In this document: in pieces, positions 8,719-17,454 of the stretch | How positions within the stretch are numbered: the stretch's first letter is position 1 | Layout of the letters: every line of letters starts with the position of its first letter | NCBI GenBank assembly: GCA_023390555.1 | Contig: JAEWCQ010000025.1 | Span: 1-64,000, forward strand | DNA: 64,000 bases | Reading direction: 5' to 3' | Source of the DNA: Bacillota bacterium | Lineage (GTDB): Bacteria; Bacillota; Clostridia; Lachnospirales; Lachnospiraceae | The notes under the pieces: generated by a model | Told to the model about the DNA's origin: nothing | Seen by the model: the letters and a program-made list of their open reading frames with translations, nothing else | Database searches by the model: none | Translations under genes and position numbers: made by a program

Positions 8719-9648
8719 ATGTTAGATATTTTTTCACTGTTCCGTGCACTGCCTGGTTCGGTTGCACAGGGACTCATCTGGGGCATCATGGCTCTCGGTG
8801 TCTATATCACCTTCAAGGTGCTCGATTTTGCCGATCTGACCGTTGATGGATCCCTTGCTACCGGCGGTGCAGTTGCGGTCATGCTGATTCTCAATAATGT
8901 TCCACCTTCCGTTGCGCTTGTGGTAGCTTTCCTGGCCGGGCTGACCGCCGGGCTTATTACCGCCATCCTGCACACTATGCTTGGAATTCCACCGATTCTG
9001 GCCGGAATCCTGACACAGATTGCATTGTATTCCATCAATCTGAATATCATGGGACGTTCCAACCAGGCTGTCAGCGTAGACAAATACAACCTGATCGTAT
9101 CACTCCGCAATATTCCGGCCACGATTATCACCGCCATTATTTTCCTTGTCGTGATGATTGCTATTCTCTACTGGTATTTCGGTACGGAGCAGGGCTTTAC
9201 AATCCGTGCAACCGGATGTAATCAGAACATGGCGCGTGCGCAGGGTATCAATACCAATTTCGCCAAGGTACTGGGTCTGATGATTTCCAACGGTCTGGTC
9301 GCTCTTGCCGGCGGACTCTTAGCACAGTATCAGGGTAACTCTGATGTCAATATGGGACGAGGTGCCATCGTCATCGGTCTTGCCGCTGTGATTATCGGAG
9401 AAGTAATCGGAGAATCAACGCTCGGCAAACGTCTGAACTTTGTGGGCCGTATGATATTTGTCTGTATCGGTGCCGTGATTTATTTTATGGTGATACAGTT
9501 TGTTCTCTGGCTCGGACTTCCGTCCGACGATATGAAGCTTTTCTCTGCAATCGTTGTAGCCATCTTCCTTGCAGTTCCTTATCTGAGAGGAAAATCCAAG
9601 ACATCGTTCAAAAAGGCAGCTAGGAATGGAGGAAAGAAATCATGTTAG
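8719..9648 (+). CDS. ABC importer permease, TrpY-like
   Basis: A 309-residue permease of the branched-chain/ribose type (BPD_transp_2), with eight to ten membrane segments and the conserved cytoplasmic loop ATGCNQNMARAQGIN near residues 165-180 that contacts the ATPase. GGAGG lies six bases before the ATG. It overlaps the ATPase gene by seven bases, so the two are translationally coupled. Together with the lipoprotein upstream it forms a three-gene importer. Confidence 0.92.
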   Translation: MLDIFSLFRALPGSVAQGLIWGIMALGVYITFKVLDFADLTVDGSLATGGAVAVMLILNNVPPSVALVVAFLAGLTAGLITAILHTMLGIPPILAGILTQIALYSINLNIMGRSNQAVSVDKYNLIVSLRNIPATIITAIIFLVVMIAILYWYFGTEQGFTIRATGCNQNMARAQGINTNFAKVLGLMISNGLVALAGGLLAQYQGNSDVNMGRGAIVIGLAAVIIGEVIGESTLGKRLNFVGRMIFVCIGAVIYFMVIQFVLWLGLPSDDMKLFSAIVVAIFLAVPYLRGKSKTSFKKAARNGGKKSC

Positions 9649-10436
9649 AGATCTGCAATATTTATAAAACATTCAACATTGGCACGATCAATGAAAAGCA
9701 TGCTTTAAACGGAGTAAACTTAAAGTTGGAGGAAGGCGATTTCGTTACTGTCATCGGCGGAAACGGAGCGGGCAAATCCACAATGTTGAATGCCGTTGCC
9801 GGTGTATGGCCGGTTGATGCCGGATCTATCGTACTGGATGGCATTGATGTTACCGGCTTGCCGGAGCACAAACGTGCGGCTTACTTAGGACGTGTCTTTC
9901 AGGATCCAATGAACGGAACTGCTGCAACCATGGAAATCCAGGAAAATCTCGCCCTTGCAGCAAGACGCGGTTCTACACGCGGACTCAAGTGGGGAATTAC
10001 AAAAAAGGAACGTGATAAATATCATGAGCTGTTAAAAGAGCTTGATCTGGGACTCGAAGGCCGTATGTCTTCCAAAGTCGGACTGCTCTCCGGCGGTCAG
10101 CGCCAGGCACTTACGCTGCTGATGGCAACTTTGCGGAAGCCGAAGCTTCTGCTGCTCGATGAGCATACGGCTGCTCTCGATCCAAAAACAGCTTCCAAAG
10201 TCCTTACCCTTTCCGACAAGATCATCGCAGAAAATCATTTAACTGCCATGATGGTCACACATAACATGCGTGATGCCATTCACCACGGCAATCGCCTGAT
10301 TATGATGAACGACGGAAAAATCATATTGGATATCCGCGGCGAAGAAAAGGCGAAACTCACCGTAGATGACCTTTTGGAGAAATTCGAAGAAGTCAGCGGA
10401 GAGGAATTTGCAAGCGACAAAGCATTGCTTTCCTAA
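9642..10436 (+). CDS. ABC importer ATPase, TrpZ-like
   Basis: A 264-residue ATPase with Walker A GGNGAGKST near residue 38, Q-loop VFQDP, a signature of the form LLSGGQRQ, Walker B LLLLDEHTAALD and switch histidine MVTHN. The Walker B Glu is followed by His rather than the usual Pro, a feature often seen in this importer class. GGAGG lies in the overlapping permease end. It powers uptake by the lipoprotein-permease pair. Confidence 0.93.
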   Translation: MLEICNIYKTFNIGTINEKHALNGVNLKLEEGDFVTVIGGNGAGKSTMLNAVAGVWPVDAGSIVLDGIDVTGLPEHKRAAYLGRVFQDPMNGTAATMEIQENLALAARRGSTRGLKWGITKKERDKYHELLKELDLGLEGRMSSKVGLLSGGQRQALTLLMATLRKPKLLLLDEHTAALDPKTASKVLTLSDKIIAENHLTAMMVTHNMRDAIHHGNRLIMMNDGKIILDIRGEEKAKLTVDDLLEKFEEVSGEEFASDKALLS

Positions 10437-10456
10437 TCCCTATAGACAGAGACAGT

Positions 10457-10516
10457 AAAATGCTGTTGCCATAAGACCATTTCGATATGCGTCTTTACCG
10501 GCAACAGCATTTTTTA
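10457..10516. terminator. Convergent terminator between importer and recD2
   Basis: AAAATGCTGTTGCC and its inverted copy (10500-10513) flank a 29-base loop and are followed by T on the plus strand and preceded by A, so it can stop transcripts from both sides. Confidence 0.75.
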
Positions 10517-10543
10517 ATTCTACCCTAAGTCATATTTTAAGAT

Positions 10544-12757
10544 TCAGGAAACATGCTGCTCTCTCAGCCGTTCACACAATCCGCTGTAACGGGTCTGCTC
10601 CGTCACATTTGCCGCCATTTCCTGAAAGCAGACATCATTTCCCACCAGTGTCACACACTTTCTTGCACGTGTCACGGCGGTATACAGCAGATTCCGGTTC
10701 ATAAGCATCCTCGGCCCGCTCAGCAGCGGAATCACAACTGCCGGATACTCGCTTCCCTGAGATTTGTGAATGGTTATGGCATAAGCCAGTTCCAGCTCTT
10801 CGAGCAGTTTAAATGGATATTCCACAATTTTTTCATCGTCATATTCCACCGTAAGCAGCTCTGTATAGTCATTGATTTCTTTAATAATACCAACATCTCC
10901 ATTAAATACACCGGCACCCCGATCTGTGGCAAATCCATATTTACTTCGTATCTCCCATTCCAGCTGATAATTATTTTTTATCTGCATGACCTTGTCTCCC
11001 TCCCGGAATATCCGGTCATCCTGTTCCTTTTCTTTTTTCTGCGATGATGGCGGATTCAAATACTGCTGCAGAATTCCGTTTAGACGTTCCACTCCCAGAT
11101 TCCCCTTCTTCATCGGTGTCAGCACTTGAATATCATAAGGCCTTGCATCAACAAATTTCGGAAGCTTCTGTGCAATCAGCTGAAGCATGACGCGGATAAT
11201 CACATCGGCATCATAGCGTTTCAGGAAAAAGAAGTCCATACTCTTATTATCCAGTGTAACCGGTTCTCCCCGGTTGATCTTATGTGCATTGACAATAATA
11301 TCGCTCTGGCTCGCCTGGCGGAAAATTTTAGTCAGTTTTACAATCGGAAACCGTTCCGAATCAATGATATCCTTGAGCACACTTCCGGGTCCCACACTCG
11401 GAAGCTGATTCACATCCCCGACAAGAATCACCCGGGTTCCCGGGACAATTGCCTTCAGCAGAGAATTCATAAGGCTGATGTCCACCATCGACATTTCATC
11501 GATGATCACAACATCTGTTTCCAGCGGATGACTCTCATTTCGTTCAAACCCTTCTTTTCCCTCCATTCCACTGTTTAATTCCAGCATCCGGTGGATTGTT
11601 CTTGCCTCAAATCCTGTCATTTCACTCATTCGTTTTGCTGCACGTCCGGTTGGTGCCGCAAGAAAAATATCCAGGCCCTCCATTTCAAAATAGCGGATAA
11701 TCGTATTGATTGTCGTGGTCTTTCCGGTACCCGGTCCTCCTGTAATAACAAGCAGACCGTTTTGTACTGCTTCTCTGACCGCATCCAGCTGCCGTTCATC
11801 CAGCTCCATTCCCGTCTGTGCTTCGATGCGGTGAACCCGCTGCTCGATTTCCAGATTCGGCACATCGTAAGAAATGTTCAATCCGAAAAGCATCGTCGCA
11901 GCATTGGTCTCCATATAGTAAAAGTTTGCAGCATAGATCGCAGTCTCTCCGTTTGTATCCTTCAGCATTAGTTTCCGCTCGATTGCAAGATCCATATAAT
12001 GCTTGGATATATATTGCGGCTCCAATTCCAGAAGTTCGCTCGCCCTCTTTGTCAGTTCCTCCTCCGGCAAATAGGTGTGACCTTCTGCCGCCGCCTGGAG
12101 CAGTACATACAGGATGCCGCTCCTGATACGAAAATCGGAATCCGTATGGATCCCCACACGCGATGCGATTTCATCTGCAATCCGAAATCCGATACCGTGG
12201 ATATCATCTGCCAGCTGATATGGATTTTCTTTCATAATACGATAAACTTCCTGCCCATATTGCTGATATATTTTTACCGCAAGAGTCAGCGTTATTCCAT
12301 ATTGCTGAAGAAAGATCATTGCCTGCCGCAGATCCCGCTTTTCCGAAACCTGATCTGCAATCTCCATTGCCTTTCGTTCACTGATTCCTTTTACTTCCAC
12401 CAGACGCTCCGGTTCCTCCTCGATAATACGAAAGGTATCACCTTTAAACCGGCGCACAATCCTTGCAGCCAGTGCCGTACCGATCCCCTTAATTGCGCCG
12501 GAGCCGAGATAACGTTCAATCGATAATTCATCCTCCAGTTCTTTTACCTCGAATGTCTCTGCTTTAAATTGCTTCCCGTAGGTCGGATGCGCCGTATACT
12601 CGCCCGTCACCTCAATACTCTCTCCCTCTGCAATTGCAGAAAAAACTCCCACACAGGTAATCTCTTCTTCCTCGGCAATTAATACGAGCACCGTATATCC
12701 GTTATCCGCATTTCGAAATATAATGTGATCGACAAATCCAGTAATCTTTTCCACCAT
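10544..12757 (-). CDS. recD2: RecD2-type 5-prime to 3-prime DNA helicase
   Basis: A 737-residue superfamily 1B helicase of the stand-alone RecD2 class found in bacteria without RecBC. An N-terminal OB-like region (about 1-75) and tandem helix-hairpin-helix motifs (about 85-205) precede the helicase core, which carries Walker A GGPGTGKTTT near residue 340, Walker B VVIIDEMSMVD near 415 and the C-terminal motif AITIHKSQGSEY. It acts in DNA repair and replication-fork upkeep. It is a single gene; its ribosome site AGGAG lies three bases from the ATG, which is close. Confidence 0.95.
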   Translation of the reverse strand: MVEKITGFVDHIIFRNADNGYTVLVLIAEEEEITCVGVFSAIAEGESIEVTGEYTAHPTYGKQFKAETFEVKELEDELSIERYLGSGAIKGIGTALAARIVRRFKGDTFRIIEEEPERLVEVKGISERKAMEIADQVSEKRDLRQAMIFLQQYGITLTLAVKIYQQYGQEVYRIMKENPYQLADDIHGIGFRIADEIASRVGIHTDSDFRIRSGILYVLLQAAAEGHTYLPEEELTKRASELLELEPQYISKHYMDLAIERKLMLKDTNGETAIYAANFYYMETNAATMLFGLNISYDVPNLEIEQRVHRIEAQTGMELDERQLDAVREAVQNGLLVITGGPGTGKTTTINTIIRYFEMEGLDIFLAAPTGRAAKRMSEMTGFEARTIHRMLELNSGMEGKEGFERNESHPLETDVVIIDEMSMVDISLMNSLLKAIVPGTRVILVGDVNQLPSVGPGSVLKDIIDSERFPIVKLTKIFRQASQSDIIVNAHKINRGEPVTLDNKSMDFFFLKRYDADVIIRVMLQLIAQKLPKFVDARPYDIQVLTPMKKGNLGVERLNGILQQYLNPPSSQKKEKEQDDRIFREGDKVMQIKNNYQLEWEIRSKYGFATDRGAGVFNGDVGIIKEINDYTELLTVEYDDEKIVEYPFKLLEELELAYAITIHKSQGSEYPAVVIPLLSGPRMLMNRNLLYTAVTRARKCVTLVGNDVCFQEMAANVTEQTRYSGLCERLREQHVS

Positions 12758-12782
12758 GATCTCCTTTTGAAATCCTACTACA

Positions 12783-12811
12783 TAAAAAGGCTGTCTGATT
12801 ACAGACAGCCT
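12783..12811 (-). terminator. Terminator of the mreB-flagellar unit
   Basis: On the minus strand a perfect ten-pair stem (AGGCTGTCTG with its complement) and a four-base loop are followed by TTTTTAT, ten bases after the stop of the rod-binding gene. Confidence 0.9.
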
Positions 12812-12820
12812 GTTGATCTT

Positions 12821-13168
12821 CTATTCTAGATTGTAATTCCGCTTCATCTGTTCATACATGGTCTGCGCAAAACTGTTACCATTTTGCTCCGCGACCTTTT
12901 CCGACAGATTCTGTATCATTTCATCCTTGTAATAATCTGTTAACTGTGACATGGAAGAATCTTCATCGTCACTGCTCGGAATTGTCTTTTCCACCTCTTT
13001 CATCACCTGTTCGATAAAATAGGATTCAAAGTTTTTGCATGCACTCATCAGTTCATCATCCGATGCAGTTGACAAATCCGAACCCAGTGTCTTTTCCAAA
13101 TCAGAACTGCTACTTGTGCTTTTTGCATTATCTACGTAAGAAGCAATACTATCCAATGAAATACTCAT
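12821..13168 (-). CDS. Flagellar rod-binding protein (FlgJ N-terminal type)
   Basis: A 115-residue protein matching the rod-binding domain of FlgJ (LMSACKNFESYFIEQVMKEV near residues 39-58, then a helix ending FAQTMYEQM). It lacks the muramidase domain found in enteric FlgJ, as is usual in Firmicutes. It would act as a scaffold or cap for rod assembly outside the membrane. A Ser/Thr-rich N-terminus of about 35 residues precedes the domain. It follows flgG by 12 bases and ends the operon. Confidence 0.85.
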   Translation of the reverse strand: MSISLDSIASYVDNAKSTSSSSDLEKTLGSDLSTASDDELMSACKNFESYFIEQVMKEVEKTIPSSDDEDSSMSQLTDYYKDEMIQNLSEKVAEQNGNSFAQTMYEQMKRNYNLE

Positions 13169-13180
13169 ATGTACACCTCA

Positions 13181-13996
13181 CTAACTTCTCAGCTGGTTTG
13201 CCTGTCCAAGCATGCTGTCTGCAGCCTGAATTGCCTTGGAATTCATCTCATAGGCACGCTGTGCAACAATCAGATTCACCATTTCATCTGCAATCTGCAC
13301 ATTGGAACCTTCCAGATAATTCTGGCAGACCTTACTCTTGGTCAGACCATTTGTCGTAGCTTCATTCAACGCATTGCCGGATGCATCTGTAACAGCCAAA
13401 AGACTATCGGACAGTTTTTCCAGTCCTGCCGGATTATTAAACTGCCATACTCCAATCGTTGTATTAGCATCTACGGTATTCCCGGCTGCATCTTTATAGG
13501 CAATCGTACCGTTATTGGAAACCGTTACGTTACTCGCAGATATATTATTCGGAATAACAATCTCATTCCCCGTACTGTCCAGTACCGGATATCCATCGGA
13601 ATTGCAGAGTGTCGTTCCATTTACGCCGATACTCCAGTTAAAACTGCCGTTTCTGGTATAGTATGTCTCACCGTCTGCACCGCGTACCGCAAAGAAACCA
13701 TCACCATCAATCGCAAACGCCGTATCACTGTCACTCTCAATCAGCGCACCATTCTCAAAACTTGAGGTCGTCGATGCGACTCTTGTTCCAAGCCCCACCT
13801 GCGCAGAGATCGGTTTCTGATCACCGTTCTTAGTCGTTGTCTTCGCCTGTAATGTTTGATATAACAAAGACTTAAATTCTGTTTTCTCCGATTTGTAGCC
13901 CGTTGTATTTACATTCGCTATATTATTGGATATTGTGTCCACATTGGTCTGCTGTGCAATCATACCAGATGCCGCAGTCCATAAAGCTCTCATCAT
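13181..13996 (-). CDS. flgG: Flagellar hook-basal body protein FlgG/FlhP type
   Basis: A 271-residue rod protein. The start MMRALWTAASGM is the family N-terminus, with GGGTG seven bases upstream. The N-terminal rod motif SNNIANVNTTGYK (about residues 30-42) and C-terminal helix with VNLIVAQRAYEMNSK (about 238-252) form the coiled-coil pair that packs in the rod, with a variable beta-rich middle. In Bacillus the equivalent pair after mbl is flhO-flhP; this is the second of the pair. It is separated from the upstream paralogue by about 155 bases. Confidence 0.9.
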   Translation of the reverse strand: MMRALWTAASGMIAQQTNVDTISNNIANVNTTGYKSEKTEFKSLLYQTLQAKTTTKNGDQKPISAQVGLGTRVASTTSSFENGALIESDSDTAFAIDGDGFFAVRGADGETYYTRNGSFNWSIGVNGTTLCNSDGYPVLDSTGNEIVIPNNISASNVTVSNNGTIAYKDAAGNTVDANTTIGVWQFNNPAGLEKLSDSLLAVTDASGNALNEATTNGLTKSKVCQNYLEGSNVQIADEMVNLIVAQRAYEMNSKAIQAADSMLGQANQLRS

Positions 13997-14151
13997 ATTC
14001 GCGCACCCTTTCCAAGTTGTCTTATGCTTCCATTCGCAACTTATGGCGACTTCCTGTCTCACTGTAGTCTACAGTCTTCCTAACTTTTTATATCGGCAAT
14101 GGCCGCATCATTCTGAAGACCAGTTTGCAAATAATTTTCTTTTTCTGCCGT

Positions 14152-14952
14152 TTATACTTTTCCGACCTGATTTGCAGCCTTCTGCAAGGTTCCGTCAATG
14201 GTCTGTATGACTTTCTGATTGGACTCATAAGCTCTTGTGATGGCAATCATGTCCACCATTTCAGAAACTACATTGACATTGGACGTCTCCAGCGAACCCT
14301 GTACCACTTTTGCGTCTGAATCAGTTACCTGCGCACCGTCTGCAAGATCATACAGATTCTCACCGAATTTTTCAATGTAGTTATAGTCCGCCACATCCAC
14401 AACACCAAGCTTTGCTACCGTCTGATCGTTCTGCGTAATATTTCCGAATTCATCAATCTTGAAATCCGTATTCGGATCCAGTTTGATATAATTTGCCTGA
14501 TCGGCGTTTCCCGTCGATGCACCATTCTGATTCAGAACATAATCCCCGTCTTTTGTGACGAGATAGCCATCCGTATTTACGGTAAACGCTCCGTCTCTGG
14601 TGTATTTCACAGACGTCTCGTTACTTTTATTGGTATAGGAAACCGCAAAGAATCCCTCTCCATTTAATGCCACATCATACTTATTGTCTGTCACGGTGAA
14701 GTTTCCCTGACTGTAGTCCGTATAATTCTCACCGATATGAACGCCCAGACTGATTGTACCAAGTTTCTTCGGCAGGTTATAGTCCGAGGTATCTTTGATC
14801 TTGATTGCAAGTGTGTCTGCAAAAGAATGATTGGTTGTCCCCTCTTTTTTGTAAGCGGTTGTATCTGCATTTGCAAGGTTATTCGACAGAATATCCAGCC
14901 TGTTCTGTTCATCGATCATTCCAGTGTAGGCGGTGTACAGTCCCTTTACCAT
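14152..14952 (-). CDS. Flagellar hook-basal body protein FlgF/FlhO type
   Basis: A 266-residue paralogue of the next gene, with N-terminal MVKGLYTAYTGM and SNNLANADTTAYKKEG near residues 24-39 and the C-terminal motif VDMIAITRAYESNQK. It would form the proximal part of the rod. AAAGGAG lies seven bases upstream. It follows mreB by 36 bases, as flhO follows mbl in Bacillus, so cell-shape and flagellar genes share a transcript. Confidence 0.88.
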   Translation of the reverse strand: MVKGLYTAYTGMIDEQNRLDILSNNLANADTTAYKKEGTTNHSFADTLAIKIKDTSDYNLPKKLGTISLGVHIGENYTDYSQGNFTVTDNKYDVALNGEGFFAVSYTNKSNETSVKYTRDGAFTVNTDGYLVTKDGDYVLNQNGASTGNADQANYIKLDPNTDFKIDEFGNITQNDQTVAKLGVVDVADYNYIEKFGENLYDLADGAQVTDSDAKVVQGSLETSNVNVVSEMVDMIAITRAYESNQKVIQTIDGTLQKAANQVGKV

Positions 14953-14988
14953 ATGCTTTCTCCTTTCGTAACAAACATGGCATGCGAT

Positions 14989-15984
14989 TTAATCATCGTC
15001 TCTGTTTCCAGCAAGGAACTCCACGAATTTACCGGTTCCGATTGCCACACAGGTCATCGGTTCCTCGGCTGTCATCGTATTAATTCCCGTCTTATCCTCA
15101 ATCAATTCCTCAAGTCCGCGCAGTAAGGCTCCGCCGCCGGTCAATACAATTCCTCTGTCCGCAACGTCTGCCGCTAGCTCAGGAGGAGTCTTCTCCAACA
15201 CACTGTGCACTGCCTCTACAATCTGTAATGTCGGCTCGCGCAATGCTTCTTCTGTTTCTTCGGAAGATACTGTGACCGTCTTAGGAAGACCCGTAACAAG
15301 ATTACGGCCCCTCACATCCATGGTCTCTGCCTGCGGAAGCGGGAAACAGCTTCCGATCTTAATTTTGATATCCTCTGCGGTTCTCTCACCGATCAAAAGA
15401 TTGTGTTTTTTTCTCATGTAACGAACAATTGCCTCGTCAAAATCATCTCCGGCGATCTTGATGGAGGTGCTGACAACAGAGCCTCCCAGCGAAATAACCG
15501 CAATGTCAGCCGTACCACCGCCGATATCCACGATCATATTGCCGCATGGTCTGGAAATATCAATCCCCGCACCGATCGCTGCTGCGATTGGCTCTTCTAT
15601 GATTGACACTTCTCTGGCACCCGCCTGATAGGTCGCATCTTCTACAGCCTTTTTTTCCACTTCCGTAACGCCGCTTGGTACACATACACTGATACGTGGC
15701 TTACGAAGGCTTTTCTTACCAAGAGCCTTCTGTATAAAATATTTGATCATCTTCTCTGTCACTGTATAGTCAGAAATGACACCCTGACGAAGCGGTCTTA
15801 CGGCCACAATGTTGCCTGGAGTTCTCCCTAACATCAGACGTGCTTCTTCACCAATTGCTTTTATTTTATTTGTGTCACGATCAAAAGCAACCACGGACGG
15901 CTCCTTTAATACGACACCTTTTCCCTTAATGTATACCAAAATACTTGCTGTCCCTAAATCAATACCAATATCTGTCGAAACCAT
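14989..15984 (-). CDS. mbl: MreB/Mbl actin-like cell-shape protein
   Basis: A 331-residue bacterial actin that guides lateral wall synthesis on the inner membrane face. The nucleotide-binding phosphate-1 motif DIGIDLGTASIL is at residues 5-16, phosphate-2 VDIGGGTADIAVISLGG is near 157-173, and the adenosine motif LTGGGALLRGL is near 280-290. Synteny with flhO-flhP fits the Mbl branch rather than the mreBCD operon form. AAAGGGG lies nine bases upstream. Confidence 0.93.
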   Translation of the reverse strand: MVSTDIGIDLGTASILVYIKGKGVVLKEPSVVAFDRDTNKIKAIGEEARLMLGRTPGNIVAVRPLRQGVISDYTVTEKMIKYFIQKALGKKSLRKPRISVCVPSGVTEVEKKAVEDATYQAGAREVSIIEEPIAAAIGAGIDISRPCGNMIVDIGGGTADIAVISLGGSVVSTSIKIAGDDFDEAIVRYMRKKHNLLIGERTAEDIKIKIGSCFPLPQAETMDVRGRNLVTGLPKTVTVSSEETEEALREPTLQIVEAVHSVLEKTPPELAADVADRGIVLTGGGALLRGLEELIEDKTGINTMTAEEPMTCVAIGTGKFVEFLAGNRDDD

Positions 15985-16283
15985 TCTATGTTTCCCCTTT
16001 CATCTGTTTCATTATATGTGTAATCATCTGACATTAGTAATAGGAAGATTATTCCACTAAAAACGCAGATCTCGCATTCAATCATATTCTTACATATATA
16101 ATCTCATTATATACAATAACTGCCATTTTTCAAAGGTTTTTTTTCTAAAACTGGCTATTTTAAAGAAATCGCAATATCTTCTTAAAAATTTATTTGTTTT
16201 TATATTTTTTTCATCTTTTTGTCACATAATAATCACAGAGATTGGGTATCCTATACATGTACTAGCTATTAAGCTAATATAAT
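15985..16283. other. AT-rich intergenic control region of mbl
   Basis: No coding region is seen. On the minus strand there is a -10-like TATAAT near 16015-16020 with a poor -35 box (TTACTA at 18 bases). A second TATAAT on the plus strand (16278-16283) may start the small RNA candidate that follows. Confidence 0.4.
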
Positions 16284-16380
16284 TTTTCATAACTCATGCT
16301 TCCCAGGTTCTTCGGAATCTGGGGAGTACTCCCCGAATCGTCAAAGAAACTCTGATGCTTGCATCAGAGCTTCTTTTTTT
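16284..16380 (+). ncRNA. Candidate small RNA with alternative hairpins
   Basis: A stretch between divergent genes contains three hairpins on the plus strand: CCCAGGTTC and its partner closing a TTCG tetraloop (16302-16323), GGGGAG/CTCCCC (16321-16334), and a terminator (16350-16380). The first two share three G residues at 16321-16323, so they cannot form together. A TATAAT lies at 16278-16283 but no good -35 box is present. It could be a stand-alone small RNA or a terminator region of the glycosyltransferase on the other strand. Confidence 0.45.
16350..16380 (+). terminator. Terminator with seven T
   Basis: CTCTGATG and CATCAGAG pair perfectly around a CTTG loop and are followed by CTTC and seven T on the plus strand. 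Read from the minus strand it is followed by TTTCTTTG and may also end the glycosyltransferase transcript. Confidence 0.8.
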
Positions 16381-16443
16381 CGTTTCATTTTCCAATCGAT
16401 TGGGCAGAAATCAGATAACGGAACGTGCCGTCATCGTACAGGA

Positions 16444-17376
16444 CTATTTCTTTTCCCGATTCTGCTCTACATGATACAGATTCATCTCAAAATCCTGCCG
16501 GTTTTTCTGGTAAATTGTCTGTAATATCATACCGGAGAACAGAGACTGTATTGCCGCAAGCATTACAAACCCACACACAATCAGAGTCGGGAAATTCGGA
16601 ACCAGCCCTGTGCGCACATATGTCACCATCACAGGGATGAAGAAAACTGCAGCAAGAACAGTCAGCAAACCGGTCAGGCAACCGAAAAAGCGCATCGGAC
16701 GGTATGTGCGGAACAGCCGCAGAATGGTTCGCAATACCTTAAATCCGTCGGAATAGGTGTTCAGCTTGGAGACACTTCCCTCCGGCCTGTCCCGATAGTC
16801 AATGACCACGTTTTCCATGAACATGTTCTTATCCACCGCATGGATACTCATTTCTGTCTCTATCTCAAAACCTTTGGAAAGTACAGGGAATGTCTTTACA
16901 AAGCGGTAACTGAATGCCCGGTATCCGGTCATAATATCCTTAATATCATTTTTGAACAGCAGATTGATACTCCTGCGGACAATGCTGTTCCCAAAATTAT
17001 GGAACGGTCTCTTATTTTCTTCAAAATAAGTAGAGGACAAGCGGTCTCCCACGACCATATCCACCTTTTTCTGCAATACTTTATCTGCCATTTCTCGTGC
17101 GTTATCCGCCGGGTAGGTATCGTCTCCATCAACCATAACATAGCACTCGGCATCAATTTCCGAAAACATTCTCCGGATTACATTCCCTTTTCCCTGCTGA
17201 TACTCGTATCGGACAACAGCCCCTGCCTTTTTTGCGATTTCATCCGTATGATCTGACGAGTTGTTATCGTACACATAGATAACAGCTTGCGGCAGAACCT
17301 TTCGAAAATCGTTTACCACTTTCTCTATCGTTTTACTCTCATTATAGCAGGGGATCAATACCGCTATCCTATCCAT
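16444..17376 (-). CDS. Membrane family 2 glycosyltransferase (DPM1/GtrB-like)
   Basis: A 310-residue enzyme likely to load a sugar onto a polyprenyl-phosphate carrier. The N-terminus IAVLIPCYNES, nucleotide motif DNNSSDHT and metal motif DGDD near residue 82 define the GT-A domain, and two membrane helices lie near 220-240 and 255-280. The start is the ATG at 17376 with AGGAG seven bases upstream; an in-frame ATG at 17436 has no ribosome site. It stands alone after uvrA. Confidence 0.87.
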   Translation of the reverse strand: MDRIAVLIPCYNESKTIEKVVNDFRKVLPQAVIYVYDNNSSDHTDEIAKKAGAVVRYEYQQGKGNVIRRMFSEIDAECYVMVDGDDTYPADNAREMADKVLQKKVDMVVGDRLSSTYFEENKRPFHNFGNSIVRRSINLLFKNDIKDIMTGYRAFSYRFVKTFPVLSKGFEIETEMSIHAVDKNMFMENVVIDYRDRPEGSVSKLNTYSDGFKVLRTILRLFRTYRPMRFFGCLTGLLTVLAAVFFIPVMVTYVRTGLVPNFPTLIVCGFVMLAAIQSLFSGMILQTIYQKNRQDFEMNLYHVEQNREKK

Positions 17377-17454
17377 TTCTGTTCTCCTCTTCCTTTTCCA
17401 TACGTATTTGCTCAATTCTTTTATTATATAATACAACTATATTTTTCGCAAATT

